A stretch of DNA of 64,000 nt, from positions 558,001 to 622,000 of the forward strand of contig JANTUC010000005.1 of the NCBI GenBank assembly GCA_026873275.1, written 5' to 3'. The position numbers and the translations under genes were made by a program. How positions within the stretch are numbered: position 1 is the stretch's first letter; each line of letters begins with the position of its first letter. This DNA is from Pseudopithomyces maydicus (taxonomy: Eukaryota; Ascomycota; Dothideomycetes; Pleosporales; Didymosphaeriaceae). The notes under the pieces were generated by a model. That model did no database searches, had not been told where the DNA came from, and was given only the letters and a program-made list of their open reading frames with translations. This document shows positions 10,807-23,000 of this stretch, one piece after another.

Positions 10807-12360
10807 TCAGTATTTGACTGCAATTTTCCAACCCACGCTGCAAGCTCTTGCCCAAATAAAGCATGCCAAGCTCACGCAATAACACACGAGCGTGAAAGTT
10901 ACCACACCCCAATAATGCCCTCCTGCTGCGCTCAATATACTTCCAGCAATTGGAATGCCAGTAAGGGTTCCGAAGCTCACAATTGTATAGCACGTGGCAT
11001 AGTACCTCCCGTAAACGTTCGTATCGCAGAGCTGCCCGACGCACACCGGTGTTAACGAGATGTTGGAGCCGCTAGCGAAGCCAAAGAGAAGAGCATAAAC
11101 AATAGAGAGTGCCTTTATTGTGGTTTTGTCCGAAGCCGACTCGGGATCCAAGACAGCTGCGGGCATCCAGAGAGTCACGGTGGAGGCGGTGCAGAGTACA
11201 AGCATAAATATCATGCTGTTAAAACGGCCAAGATGGTCAGCCATTACACCTGCACCGGCGCGACCGAGACAAGATCCTGCATTGAGGATGGCAAGAAGTT
11301 GGTAGGATAGGGCTGGAGTCAGAGCATCGGTGGAGATAGCAAAGGATGTTATATATGTGATTGGGATGAAGAGGGCCCACTCTACACAGAGTCAGTCTAT
11401 GCCCAGTATCGATGGATGAGTCGAGGCGAACTTACCCATGAAATACACACCGATGGTGACCAAAAGGAAGGGTACCTGGCGAAAGATGCGCAGGTCAGGC
11501 ATGACCGACTGTCCTGGTTTCGGCGGTAACCGCGAGCGAACAAGTGACACCGAAACGCAGCAGCAAGCAAGAATAATGAAACCCATCACTCTCGTCGCCC
11601 ACGCAAAGCCCACTTCTGGAAACAGGCTTTGCAGGGTCAAAGGGAAGATGATTCCTCCCAAGGAGCCACCCATCGCCCCGAGGCCAGTGGCATACCCTCT
11701 CCTCGCAAGGAAGAAGTGACTAATGGCAGCCAACGCAGGCGTGAATATTAGGGATGTGCCAATACCACCGAGTACGCCAAACACCAGCATGAAGTGCCAG
11801 TATGCGGTGCAGAGACCAAGAAGAAACATGCTGAGGCAGAGACAGATACTGCCAGCCAGGACCAGAAGACGGGGACCGTGGGCGTCGAAGATGGGCCCTA
11901 TCTGGATACCGCAGAAGAAGGACAGAAAGACATACATGCCGAAGATCCAGCCTATCGTGCTTTCGCTATAGTCTTTCAGCTGGTGTTCAGCAATGTAGGT
12001 TTGGACTGCATCACGGTTAGCTTCTTGCTCTCGATCATCATGCAGGATTATGACATTGCCTTGGGGTTTGTATCCTTGCAACTGACAGCCTTGTAATCCC
12101 TAGCAACTGCGATCAACGCACTTCTATTGCAGAAGGTGTTAAGTTCAGGACCCAAAAACCAAAACACGAAACGTACATATCCCTATCGAGTTCATCATGC
12201 CAAACGCCCCGACGACGCCGCAGAATGACCCTAAGACTACCAGCCATGCTGCCACACCTCCTTCCGGGTAGCTGTCCTCGGATCGTTCTTCCTCGACTTG
12301 GGGTTCATTCTTCTCTTGTGCCTGCGGGCTAGGCCTGTCTTGACTTGCTACAATTTCCAT
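10807..12360 (-). CDS. MFS transporter, monocarboxylate porter (MCT/Mch) type
   Basis: Three exons: 12360-12177, 12005-11436 and 11381-10807, totalling 1329 nt and 442 aa with agreeing phases. Donors are GTACGT and GTAAGT; acceptors are GCAG and GTAG. The first intron is long for this window (171 nt). The polar N-terminus leads into SYPEGGVAAWLVVLGSF, the typical opening of fungal Mch-family proteins, whose members include the riboflavin importer Mch5. Twelve helices can be traced, with the loop between helices 2 and 3 reading GPIFDAHGPR and the central turn GRAGAGVMADHLGR. It is expected at the plasma membrane. Substrate cannot be told from sequence. The start at 12360 is used because the upstream in-frame candidate is only GTG. 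Confidence 0.88.
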
Positions 12361-12909
12361 CTTGTTTTGCACAATTCAAGAATCCATCCTGGGGCGCGGG
12401 GAAGATTCCTTATAATGTGGAGCCACTAGCCGGGTATGTCGAGCCGGCATCGGGCGAACACCGATGGCTTGGGCGATGGACTGAATCATTCCGATGGCGC
12501 TCAACTCCGAAGGGTATAGTGGATTGGCATATGTCGCATCCGATGGCGTTTGTTGTATGTAATAATTGAGCACGTAATAGCAATAGTAATATTGTGTGGT
12601 ATCCAGATGGCTTATAGGTACGGCAAACAGCACGTGGAGATAGTGGCGTGCTCGCTTCAGGCCTGCCCTGGTATTATACAACTTGCTTTTTCAACACGGA
12701 GCAGGCATTTGGGTTGCGAACCAGAGGAACTATTGATTCCTAAGTAAATTTAGGACAGGCCTTGGGTAAAGGATATGCATGATGTAAATTATCATTGTTA
12801 GTCTACAGGCGCCATTGAACTCAGGTGAGATGATAACAAGAAACGTAGACAAGTAATATTAGGATTTTTTTCAAATGGTTCTGGTTCTACACTGCAGAAG
12901 ATAAGGCAA
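12361..12909. other. Intergenic between MFS and DHCR24-like genes
   Basis: Promoter region of the MFS gene and 3' flank of the FAD reductase gene. No coding sequence or repeat recognised. Confidence 0.5.
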
Positions 12910-14424
12910 CTACCCAAACAATATACAGAGCAATTGGTATAAACCACCCAGAGGCCAAACCAACACAAGCCGTTCGAAAAGCGTTAACGACTTTGTCTCA
13001 ATCTTTTCAGCTCCAACACTTTTTTTGTTACGATTGATCTTGTCCCATACAGTTGGCAAGGTCTCTGCATGCCATTTCCTGCGCGCATCGTCGTACTGCT
13101 TACGATCATACAGTTCCCAAAATTCCTCTTCGGTGTAGAACGATGCTGCGTAGATAACTTTCATACCGCGCAGCTCTTTCAGTCTCTCCTCTAACCTCCG
13201 GTTGATCCTGTTGAATGCCTGGGGCTCACCATCACAAGGACCCCAAACACCCCAGTTCAAGAACAGTCTTCCCCTCTTCCCTTGGAGGCCGGCGTCTGTC
13301 TCCCCTGGCTTCGTCTTCCAGAATGGATGACCCCAGACCTCGCTATCATTAGCTAATTTCCTCACTGGCGCACACCAAATCGGCCAAATACCCAACTCGT
13401 CGTTTACAAAATCGACCCACTCCTTCGAGGTTTCGACGGGTAGGAGCAAATCTTGTATGATCGCGTATTCGGCCGTGTCCAAAGCGGTTTGTGCTTTGTA
13501 GATGGCACCGGAGGTACAGAATCTGTCAAAAAGAGCACGAGTGAGTTGATTGTTGGGGACGCCAAAGTAACCCAGCATTGTTTCGCCGCCCCAGAATGCC
13601 CCACGGTCGTACCGGAAAAGATAGCTTCGTAGAGGGACGACTTCGCTGTGACCTGATTCAACGAAGTAGGCATGGCGATAAAACCATTCGTCGAAAGGTC
13701 GATCGAAACGTTGGGTGGGATAACGTTTCGCCTCCGCTGACTTCGAGTCGATGTGGCGAGCAGTGGTAATGATACCTATTGTGCGACTATACGCCACGCC
13801 GTCGATGTAATCGAATTCTCGCTTTTCCTTCTCGCAAAGCTCAGCAACCCGATCAATTGTTTCCTTTATGCTGTTCCTCTTCTCGTATGTGACTAGAACA
13901 CTGTCTTTGGCCTCCCTCAACCGTACTTTAGCCAGCGTCACGATACCTAGCGTGCCGAGACTGCACCGTGCCGCATTGAATAGGTCGGCATTTTCCCCTC
14001 CCTTCACTGCATGTACAACCTCGCCATTTCCTAGGATGATCTCTACCTCCAAAATACAGGCATCGAAGAGCCCTTCTTCCCAGGACATGCTCTCTCCGCT
14101 TGCACCGCTGAAAGCGCCGCCCACGGTGATGCCAGGGAACTCCAAAACTGTCAGTGGCATCAAGCCGTGTTTGAAAGTTGCATCGAAGAGACTCTCGAGT
14201 TTAACGTTGGGCTCAGCAATCGCGTATTTATCAGTCTCGTTGATGATGAGTACATGGTTCAAGTTGCCGATGAAGATTTGCGGTGTCCCAGGTGCGTGTG
14301 TTCTAGTAGCATGTGTGTGTCCATGATCGATGCGAAAGGGGGTTCGAGTCTTGTGGTAGGCTTTTACTTGTTCAGAGAGAGAATCGATAGCCTTCTCGTG
14401 GTCTGCCAGTGTATACGGTGCCAT
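12910..14424 (-). CDS. FAD-linked delta(24)-sterol reductase-like oxidoreductase (DHCR24/DIMINUTO type)
   Basis: Intronless, 504 aa from the ATG at 14424 (MAPYTLADHEKAIDSL). An in-frame codon 15 residues upstream exists but adds only a hydrophobic, non-conserved leader. The N-terminal half is a PCMH-type FAD-binding domain: VEPN-like AEPNVKLESLFDAT, then LEFPGITVGGAFSGASGESM, the class signature around GG and SG, and LGTLGIVTLAKV. The C-terminal half carries family-typical blocks: GGETMLGYFGVPNN, NWGVWGPCDG, and EEEFWELYDRKQYDDARRKW. DHCR24-type enzymes reduce side-chain double bonds of sterols with NAD(P)H at the ER. Here a hydrophobic C-terminal end (LVLVWPLGGLYQLLCILFG) could anchor it to membrane. 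The actual substrate in fungi is uncertain. Confidence 0.85.
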   Translation of the reverse strand: MAPYTLADHEKAIDSLSEQVKAYHKTRTPFRIDHGHTHATRTHAPGTPQIFIGNLNHVLIINETDKYAIAEPNVKLESLFDATFKHGLMPLTVLEFPGITVGGAFSGASGESMSWEEGLFDACILEVEIILGNGEVVHAVKGGENADLFNAARCSLGTLGIVTLAKVRLREAKDSVLVTYEKRNSIKETIDRVAELCEKEKREFDYIDGVAYSRTIGIITTARHIDSKSAEAKRYPTQRFDRPFDEWFYRHAYFVESGHSEVVPLRSYLFRYDRGAFWGGETMLGYFGVPNNQLTRALFDRFCTSGAIYKAQTALDTAEYAIIQDLLLPVETSKEWVDFVNDELGIWPIWCAPVRKLANDSEVWGHPFWKTKPGETDAGLQGKRGRLFLNWGVWGPCDGEPQAFNRINRRLEERLKELRGMKVIYAASFYTEEEFWELYDRKQYDDARRKWHAETLPTVWDKINRNKKSVGAEKIETKSLTLFERLVLVWPLGGLYQLLCILFG

Positions 14425-15312
14425 ATTGAGAAAATGGGGAGGTGACGGCAAGAGGAGCGATACATTCACAATTTATCAGTTATGCATAGTTACAGTTCCC
14501 ATTACCGTGCGAATTTATCTTGATATTGTTCTAGGGACACCGGAAACGTGCTGAGTTTGCATGGCGTCTCGGTTAACAACAATATGAAGCTTTTGTGTAA
14601 CAATTCCCAATATTGGTTAGGTGCGCCATGTAAGACCTTCTTTGTCTACCGTGAGGCTCCTGTAGCAAATGCCAATGCAACCACTCACACCATGGATTAA
14701 TCTAACCGTCTATAGGGTTATTCTTGTAATGAGCTTCTCGCATTGAATTTTGTGAGCGATGATTACATAGACTCATGATTAGTTACGTATTGAATGCTCT
14801 AAAACTGTTGATTGAAGTCTGTATTTTCTGTCCTACTTTCGCACCCCCAATTGCTATTGACGTGACTGAGTAGGTCGTCATGAATTTCACAGATTTCAGG
14901 CGACGGAAGATTCTACTGTGAAGCTCGAATGTTTCATGCAAACGTTCCTCATCAACATTCAATTCTACTGAAGTGTGGAACATACTGGTCAGGCGCTACG
15001 GCAAGTATGACACGTTTGAAGTCTAGCAAACGGATGTAGCCCAATTTCTCCATCAGGCCCGACCATTCGAAATGACCTTTACTAAAGTGTATGTACAAAG
15101 TCCTTCGTTGACCAAATCCTTCTCTGTATAAAATGCATGTCCCCATGATAATCCGCAAAAGGCTCGGCAACCATACCTACCTACCCACAACTATCAAGGA
15201 ACTAGAAGAACTTTCCCGAAAGAAAAGTAAGAAATGTACATGTAGTGTCTGTACGCCTAGAACTAAGAGCCTGAACTGTGTACTCTTATTTCATTCCACT
15301 CTTCCAAGGAAT
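14425..15312. other. Divergent intergenic region
   Basis: Lies between the divergently transcribed DHCR24-like (minus) and SprT-like (plus) genes. It holds a TATA box for the plus gene at 15127. Small frames at 14783-15170 show nothing recognisable. Confidence 0.5.
15127..15133 (+). promoter_or_regulatory. Probable TATA box of SprT-like gene
   Basis: TATAAAA lies 186 bp before the ATG at 15313. It overlaps the first ATG of the open frame (15133), which argues that 15313, not 15133, is the start codon. Confidence 0.5.
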
Positions 15313-16107
15313 ATGACCACCAATCGCTTCGGTAATATTGTCTTCGCGCCACCCAAGCTACCCTCACGGATATCACGGCCAGTAGAAGGCCTACATCTTG
15401 TCAAAACAATTATCGAATACTTCAATCGATCTCCTCCCCACTTAAACAACGACCAGCTCGACGCACTTGACATCCTCTGCACCTTCCGCGACGATCACTG
15501 GGATGAAATTCTCACTCCCCATCCCAATCCACCATACGGACATTCATGGCTATGCGCCCCAACAATGATCCACCTCTGGCAATCTATCAACACCCTCTTC
15601 TTCGGTGGACCCATTCCGCATGCCAAATTCCGCTGGCAGGAGATGAAGGACACCTATGGACGTGCATATCATTCAGGACCGCTTGCCCCCACCATCGTCA
15701 TCAATCACAGGCTGCCACCTGATAACTTCGGCCAATACAGCATACTCGCTTTTCTCAGCGTCCTAATTCACGAGAGCATTCATGTCTTTTTGGAATACCA
15801 TGCGTGTCAGCGATGCAGGTCTTGGAGAAAGGACAGTAAAGGCGAGCATGGGCGACACTTTCAGACTATTGCGCAGAAGATGGAGGAGGTATTTCCGAAG
15901 TTGGTAGGGCTTCCTATAGATTTGGGGCGATTGGAAGGGTTCTTAGGGGACTTGGGGGTTGGCAGAGGGGTGGTGCGGAAGGCCCTAGTGCCTAGTGTGC
16001 ATGATCTGGAGGTTTGGAGGTTTGAAGATGTGAAGTTTCTGACGAACGACGAGGTGAGGGCGTTGGTCGAGCGGATCTACGCAGAGAGGTACGTAAACCC
16101 GATCTGA
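15313..16107 (+). CDS. SprT-like zinc metalloprotease-domain protein
   Basis: 264 aa from MTTNRFGNIVFAPP; the frame is open back to 15133, but that ATG overlaps the TATA box and the extra 60 residues look non-conserved. The key element is HESIHVFLEYHACQRC at about residues 155-170: an HExxH zinc site followed by conserved aromatic and cysteine residues, with a second histidine pair in GEHGRHF about 25 residues on. This matches the SprT-like layout used by fungal proteins of unknown role and, in other lineages, by DNA-protein crosslink proteases. Upstream, the stretch from LCAPTMIHLWQSINTLFFG to FRWQEMKDTYGRA fits the fungal SprT-like domain. Active-site residues appear intact. No signal peptide. 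Confidence 0.75.
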   Translation: MTTNRFGNIVFAPPKLPSRISRPVEGLHLVKTIIEYFNRSPPHLNNDQLDALDILCTFRDDHWDEILTPHPNPPYGHSWLCAPTMIHLWQSINTLFFGGPIPHAKFRWQEMKDTYGRAYHSGPLAPTIVINHRLPPDNFGQYSILAFLSVLIHESIHVFLEYHACQRCRSWRKDSKGEHGRHFQTIAQKMEEVFPKLVGLPIDLGRLEGFLGDLGVGRGVVRKALVPSVHDLEVWRFEDVKFLTNDEVRALVERIYAERYVNPI

Positions 16108-18226
16108 CTTTTTCTGAAAAGAGGCAATACGGGTACGTGCTGCGTGGATACCAATGTATGTATTTCCGGAGTGGTATTTCCGAGGTGGATTCCTCCCGTG
16201 CTCGGCAACTGCCGACTTTCGGATTGGTTCGCCCTCGTGCTGAACGGGTGGAAACCAATATTGTCGTTCCTCGTACGAACAAGACGCATCGGAGCATCCG
16301 ACCCTCACCTCCCTCCCAACGGGACCGCCCACAACATCCATCAAGGCTTCCTCCGACTGCGTGCCACGACCACCTCGCCCGCCCGATGCCACCGATGCCA
16401 CCGATGCCACCACGCACCACCCCACCCGAGCTTTGCCCACCAATCGCGCCCCCCGTGCAGAGCCTCACCGCCACACCATCCCCCATCCGACATCCACGCC
16501 CCATCGCCTGAACAACAGGTGGACGCCAAGACCCAGGCTCTCACCCACCCATACATCCCAAGCTCAACAAAACGCTCGTGCTGAGTGGCACAGCGCAACG
16601 TCCGCGCCCGTTCCACGTGTGCGCCACGCGCTTCCGGTGTCTCGCCGAAGCAGACAAGCCACCCACTGCATCGGTATCCCCGCAAAGCTTCCCTCCAACA
16701 GCGCGCATCCTGGCACCGACGTTTTCCCCTTGGACATGGGCTTCCACCGCGCTTCTAGGTGGCACATTGGGTAGAGGCCACGCAGAACGGGCGCTCCCAA
16801 ACGGGGTCCTCGCCGGGCTCGACCGCGCGACGAACCCTGGTACTGTCTTCGACGGTGACAGTAGACTATGGCATGCAGTCTCGGCCGGCTGTTCATCGGC
16901 GCTGCCAACCTGACCTTGCCCTGCCCTGGTCCGCCCTGTCGTATCGTGCCCTGTCGTGTCCTGCGCCCTGCCAGGTCTCAATCAACGATGCGGTGCGATG
17001 CGATGCGATGCGGCGCTGCTCCGGAGACGAAGCCCCCTGCCGCCGAATCGACGTGACTGGGGATCGTGCATCGAGATGAAATCATGGCGGCGGCCTGCGC
17101 TGCGAAGTTGCACCGAGACGCGTACCGTGTCGACGTCACCCTGCATGCTTGTCGTTGGAGGAGCTGTAGCGTACCTTGCGCGGCAACAACCGGGCGGGTG
17201 ATGGGCGGGGGACCATGGGCAGACGTTACCATATTGACGGGGTAGGTAGTCGGATTCATATTGGCGAGGGGAGGGGGGAGGAGCGATGTGCGGAGATGGC
17301 GTCAGGCGTGGGCTGCAAATCGAGGCGTTCGGAGCAACCTCCGTCGGCGGGGAGACGGGGAAGTACATGTCTTGGTCTAGGTAGATCTTGCATGTATGAT
17401 ACCACAGGATAGATAGATGATCTAGCGAGTCAGTATTCGATGAAAGTCAGCACGGCTGAGAGGGAGATGACGAAAGAGCGAAGCAGGAATCGAAGGAAGC
17501 ACTGATTGGGGAGACGATAACAACGTCATGGCTATGCTGATCACAAGCGGTTCACATGGAAGAGGAGATAGCAATAGTAGAGATTGAGTAGAGTCATTTC
17601 AATTTATGTTCAGACCAGCGATAAGATGCCGGCAACGACACAGCTAGCATGTCGCGGATCAGCGGATCTATACACACTGTAGACGATGTAGAAAACCATA
17701 GTGAATACTAGAACGTATACTAAACGAGCTGCCCATAAGCATTCCTCATATCCAAACTTTTGATCGTAAAAGAAAAACGCCACCAGAATTCTAGAGCAGG
17801 GTGAGCAATTAAAGGGGATATAGAGTGCGCTGAAAGACAAAGTAAAAGATCGCTCAGAACACCTCTCAGATGCACATCGAATCGTCATTCCAGCTCTGCT
17901 ACCGATCAAAAAGGATGCGGGTCAAGAGATGTACACGAAAAGTAAAAGATCATGCAGTGGACATCGTTCCCAGGTGCCCCAGCTCGGTGCTGGGTTGTGA
18001 AGGTCATCGTAGGCCACAAGAAGCGCCGACCCGTATGCAAAGAAGTGATGTCGCTCGTAACTTTTTGTGAATGCAGGTACGCCAGGTGAAAATCCAATCA
18101 GCCGACCCATATCTATGGAGGAAAGAACGCCATGACAATGTCGGATTGAACGTGGGGTATCAGGTAAAACGGTGCCGTACACCGGCAGCAAGCGACGCAG
18201 CAGAATAATTGCTCCAGGCCAAGTTT
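16108..18226. other. Convergent intergenic region, GC-rich core
   Basis: Separates two convergent genes. About 16300-17200 is GC-rich with low-complexity patches such as CCGATGCCACC repeats (16384-16415) and GATGC repeats (16990-17015). Many overlapping frames on both strands are explained by composition. I see no gene. Confidence 0.5.
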
Positions 18227-20079
18227 TTAAAACATAGAGTTATCCATTCCCGTCATGCCGGCGCCGGCGACATTGGCACCAACGTTCAACCCTTGAAGGG
18301 CGGGCATTTGGCTGAATTGTGCCCCCAAAAGCTCTGGGTTGCACTTTGGTGAATGTGCACGGTGGTACTTCAGACCGTTCAAGTTCTTATATCGCTTGCC
18401 GCACATCTCGCATCGGTATGGCTTCTCCTTCTCCATGCCCACTGTACCGGGATATGGTATCGATGTGAGGGGGTCGACGATGGAGAATGTACCGTCCTCG
18501 TTTTCTTTCAACTGCTGGTTCTGGTGGCCGTGCTGTGGTCTCGTTAGTAAAGTACATTTGACGAATGGTGGGGGTGAGCTTACCTGCTTGTGATACTTGA
18601 GACCATTCTGATTCTTGTATGCTTTCTCGCAGCCAATGACCGGGCACCTGAAGGGCTTCACTTCTTCAGGGAAGGGGAATTGCGGTACGTTGGCGCCGTT
18701 CATGAGTGCCTGCTCCCTCAGTCTCTTTGCGAGATCTGTCTGGTCGCCGTTGCTCATCTGGTAGTTCTTGAAAGCTGCCTGCAGTTGTTGCTGGCTGAGA
18801 CCGGAGCCTTGTTTGCTGAACAATCGCTTCCCTGGCTGATCAATCGTGCCATCAAACCCAGGCATGCCTGTGTTGAAGCCAGTGTTTCCGAAACCCATAT
18901 CCATACCGGGAATGTTCATCATTGGCTGATTGAAGCCGCCGAGGAAATCCATGTCCAACTCAGCTGGTGTGCTGGGATGTGAAGACTCGGGTGATGTCAG
19001 GTTGTGGGTCATTGGCAGTGTGCCGAGTGTGGGAGTGTTGACGGAGGAGACGGTAGGGTTATTTGGCAGGTTAAACTGCTGGGAGGCGGCTGGGGTGGTA
19101 GGTGTCGATGTGCGCAGGCCTTGGTGGTTCTGCATATTATTTGCCATGTTGACATTAAGTGGCTGTAGTTGTGCCTGGTTCTGGTTGAACTGTGATTGTT
19201 GGTTGGCAAAGCCTGCGGGTGTTTCCTCGATGGTGGCAAGGCCATCTCCTATATCGTCCATCTCCATGTCATCCATGGTGTCCATGTCTTGCACCGTTGA
19301 CAAATTAGTTCGGCTGAAGCCATCCGATCCTAGCCGCTGGGAGCGGAAGCCGTTCACCGAGCCTGACCGGGGTGGAAGCCGAATTGGGTGTTTGTGGCTG
19401 GCTCGCCATGCGTCTGTGTCTGACCAGGCGTGATGCCGGCGCTCGAGGCAGTAGCCGACGGAAGACCGTTCGGGCCTGCTTGCGAGGTGCGCGAAGGCGG
19501 GGCACCGGCGTGCACCTCTTCAAAGTGCTGGAGTAAGTCGTGCAGCGAGGCGAGCGTCAGGCCGCAGCAGGCGAAGTCCTTCATGAAGTTGGCTTCGAGC
19601 TTGGGTAGGTATGACGAGGAGTGGTAGGAGGGCGACTGGTTGTTGAACGCGGCAGGCGAGGTGCCAGTCATAAGAATGCTGGTAGGGTGTTAGCTATGGG
19701 CGCACAACAGCGCTGACGGGCTGGCGGTGTGCACTTACTCATCACGAATCCACGAACCGACAGACACGCCACCCCAGCTCAGGCCGTTGACCAGGCTGTT
19801 CATGGCATTGCTCTCACGACGCGGGCGGTCCTTCATGGAGATGGGGCGGGCGCCGGTGCCGTAGAAGGAGCCGCTGATGGAGTCGTTGCGGGCGCTGAGG
19901 CTCGGACGCTGCATGTCGGTGCCATTCTGGTGGCTAGCGGGGGCGTCCTGCTGGGTGTTGCGGGCGGCGCCGGCTTCGCGCAGAGCAGAAGTCAGGTTGG
20001 ACGTCTGGTTCTGGGGCGAGTTGGACCCGAAACGCGGGGGCGTCGCGATGTCGATTGGCGAGGCTGTTGCTTGTGCCAT
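18227..20079 (-). CDS. Sfp1-like C2H2 zinc finger transcription factor
   Basis: Four exons: 20079-19739, 19678-19358, 19313-18584 and 18532-18227; 565 aa. The exon 1/2 junction rebuilds WIRDDILMTGTSP, next to SWGGVSVG and SSSYLPKLEANFMKDF, a block typical of filamentous-fungal Sfp1 homologues. Two C2H2 fingers follow: FRCPVIGCEKAYKNQNGLKYH and YRCEMCGKRYKNLNGLKYH. A 51-nt intron between them keeps frame if retained. Sfp1 controls ribosome-biogenesis and growth genes downstream of nutrient signalling. Exon 2/3 splicing (GTGAAC to TTCAG, 44 nt) is the weakest junction. The start is uncertain: the frame stays coding-like to about 20478 (TPRRRTTHSSDPPSAVKLE) without an ATG, so an upstream exon or non-AUG start is possible. 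Q/N/P-rich linkers are normal for the family. Confidence 0.82.
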
Positions 20080-23000
20080 GTCTCGCAAGTGGGTGTGGTG
20101 TGGCAGGCTGTCTGGGAACAGCGGAAAGCTGCAGTCGCCCGTGTCCTCGAACAGAAGGTCGGGCTCGAGCTGCAAGTCGCAGGCGGCGAGTTGGTGGTGG
20201 TTGTCGGAGTACCAGGAGGCGTGGAGCGGGTCGTCCTTCCGGAGGCGCCCAAAGACTGGTTCGGCTTGGGCTGGCTCGACGGGAGTGGTGACGGGAGTGC
20301 TCTCAGCGGTGGATTCGCGGCCGCGGTCGCTGGCGAAGGGGGAGTGGCAGAGCGGTGGTGGCGTCGAGGACTCCAGCTTCACGGCGGACGGGGGGTCGGA
20401 TGAGTGGGTGGTGCGGCGCCTCGGCGTCTGGATGACTGTGCAGGGGCGGGTTGAGCTTGGTGGGCTGGGTAGACGGCGTCACGGCTGGTAGGCGTCGGGG
20501 TGGGCTACCGGGTCGCGGGCGGTGGGCGGAATATAAATGTTTCGAAAGCAGCGGTGACGCGCTGCAGGCACTGGGGAGAACAGAGCTGGTGTCCAATCAC
20601 GGGCGACGGTACTTAGCGCTCTCGGCCGGCCAAATGCTGCAACTTTGACGACAGGCGATGATGCGCGGGTGATGGGTGCGCGGCGATGCGTCGGGCGAGG
20701 TGCTGGACGGCGGGACGGACTGGCTGCGGAGTCTGTGGACAGGCAGCTCTCTGTGGGTGGGGGGCAGCCTTGCAATAGCTTTGGCAGAAATAGTAGCAAT
20801 GTTGTGCAGCACGAGGGCCGGGGACACGACCAAGTAGTTATAATGTGTTGGTGCCAGATTAATATTTGCTATGGTGACGGCTGGCGCCCATGCGACTAAG
20901 GATGCTGGGATGCTGGGTTACTGGCACTTACTGGGGACGCCCTCCCAACTTTCCTCCGCCGCAGCCCGCGCTAGGCGAGGCTACCCTGGGACGCTGCTGC
21001 GACTCTACGCAGGCCGCCGACTTGGGCATGGCCGCCTTCCAGCGCTCCAGTGTGCCGCCGCCGCCATGCTCGCCGTCGCCCTCGCCGTCCAGCCTTCCAG
21101 CCTTCCAGCCTTTGTGCTAGCTAGCCCGCCTCCCACGGTGCCCAGCTGCTAGACACCGTGCGACCTACCGCGCCGTGTGGTAGCTGCCCTTCTAGCTGCC
21201 CTTCTAGAAGCCCTGCGCTGCGCTGCCTGCTGCTGTGAGTACGGTACCCTCAGCTGCCTACTAGCCACTACAGTACCACCTCCTCCTCCTCCAGTGCGTG
21301 CCCGAGCCGTGGCCCAGCAGCGCATCCGCCACACCGAGGACCGGGCCTCCAAGCACCACCCACGCCCACACCACCCACCCTTGGTCACGCCTCGGCCGCT
21401 CTCGAGACCCTTTGCAACCCTTATTTCTCCTAAAACGCCTGCGTCTCCACGAAAGACTCCATGTCCGGCGCCTCTGTCGGGCTTGCCCAACCACCGCCGG
21501 CCTCTGCCTCACCTGCCTGCCTGCATAGTCCATCCACCGCTTCATGCTTGGCCCACCGCCCCCGGAGCCACTTAGCTTGACTCTTGAGCCGCACTTCTTC
21601 CTGGCCTTGGCCCGTCATCCCAAAGCGTTGCCATTGGCACCGTGCACCCGTGGACATCGGCAGAAAGCGGCATCGTGTTGCTGGTTCAGTCTTTCCCGGA
21701 TCTGCGTCTTCTCCACTACCACTTGGCGCCGTCTGCCCTCCGCAGTAGGTTGGTGGCTGCAATTAGCCTGCGGTACTTGGACACGTACACACTCCATTCC
21801 GGAGCCTCGTGTGCTGCACCGCCGCTTGGTGAACAGGACTCCGCCGTCTTGCCCAGCAAAGGCAGCCACCTGAACGCAATTGACCTCGCCGCCTGCCCAC
21901 CCACCCGCCCGCTCTACGCTTGCGGGACAAGCTATGCGTTCGTTCCAACGCTCCACTGCCGACGCACTGCAGCTCATCTTACTGAATCGGGTGAAGGAAG
22001 CGCTTCTTTGCATGCCCCCACTATACATGGTCGTAACTAGGGTGGGGCTTGGCTGACTTGCATGAGCGCGTCAGCTTCAGGCCTCGCAACGCTCCCTATC
22101 GAAACAGACCCCAGGTTTTTGGTACATCGTGTTCCCAATCCTGTTTTACGACTCGAGGTATACATCATACGGACCGACAGGATGCAAACCCCACGCTGCC
22201 CAGGCTCGTCCGCCTGATGCACCTAAACACCGAAAACCGGAGCCTCACGTCACCAAACGAACCAGTCTACAGCACCCTGGCATGGATGGTGCTCCCGTGT
22301 TAATGAGCAGACTCGCTTTGGGATAATGATTGACGCACCTTCCAATCCCGCCGAACCCACGGCAGCGTCTCTATCATCGAACGTCTACGTATCTACGACC
22401 TGATCATTTCTGGTCTGAGGCGTAGCTTCCGCCGGCCAAGGCCCTCACCACTGACGCTGCCCATCTGCCTGCAGGAAACACCCGTGCTCCGAGCCTCGTC
22501 CTCCATTCACGATATTCGCCATCGGCCTAGCGTCATCGCTCGTTGGTTTTGCCCTATTCGTGACGTTACCGGCAGGACGCAAGCTGCTTTCCGTGAAACC
22601 AACACAGAAGAGGAACACCTTTCAGAAATCAATCGTGTAGAATGCATTGCTCGACTTCCCGCTTCATTGAACACGTGGATGATTCGTGGAGTTTTAGTTG
22701 ACCTGACTATTAACGGGCGAATGATTCAGCAGTGGCACATGACCCAGCAACATTGGTATGGAAGACCCCGTTAAGCTTTTGGGAAATAAAAATGTCTGGG
22801 ACATCTCCAACGGCAGCATTGTTTACGAGAGCATACAAGCTACTTTAGTGAGTAATGATGTTGTCTGTCCTCGACTGAAACGTACCGGCCACGTTTCATA
22901 TTAACTTTCTTTGCCACTGTCATGATGGAATTTTCGTCACTAATATCTATCCGTTGCAGCTACAAGCGCCAGACACGCCATGGGATGAAAGCTCTTCCAC

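Noticed and set aside
19729..20491. Plus-strand frames of 204-224 codons
   Set aside because: Antisense to exon 1 of the Sfp1-like gene, whose frame shows conserved blocks.
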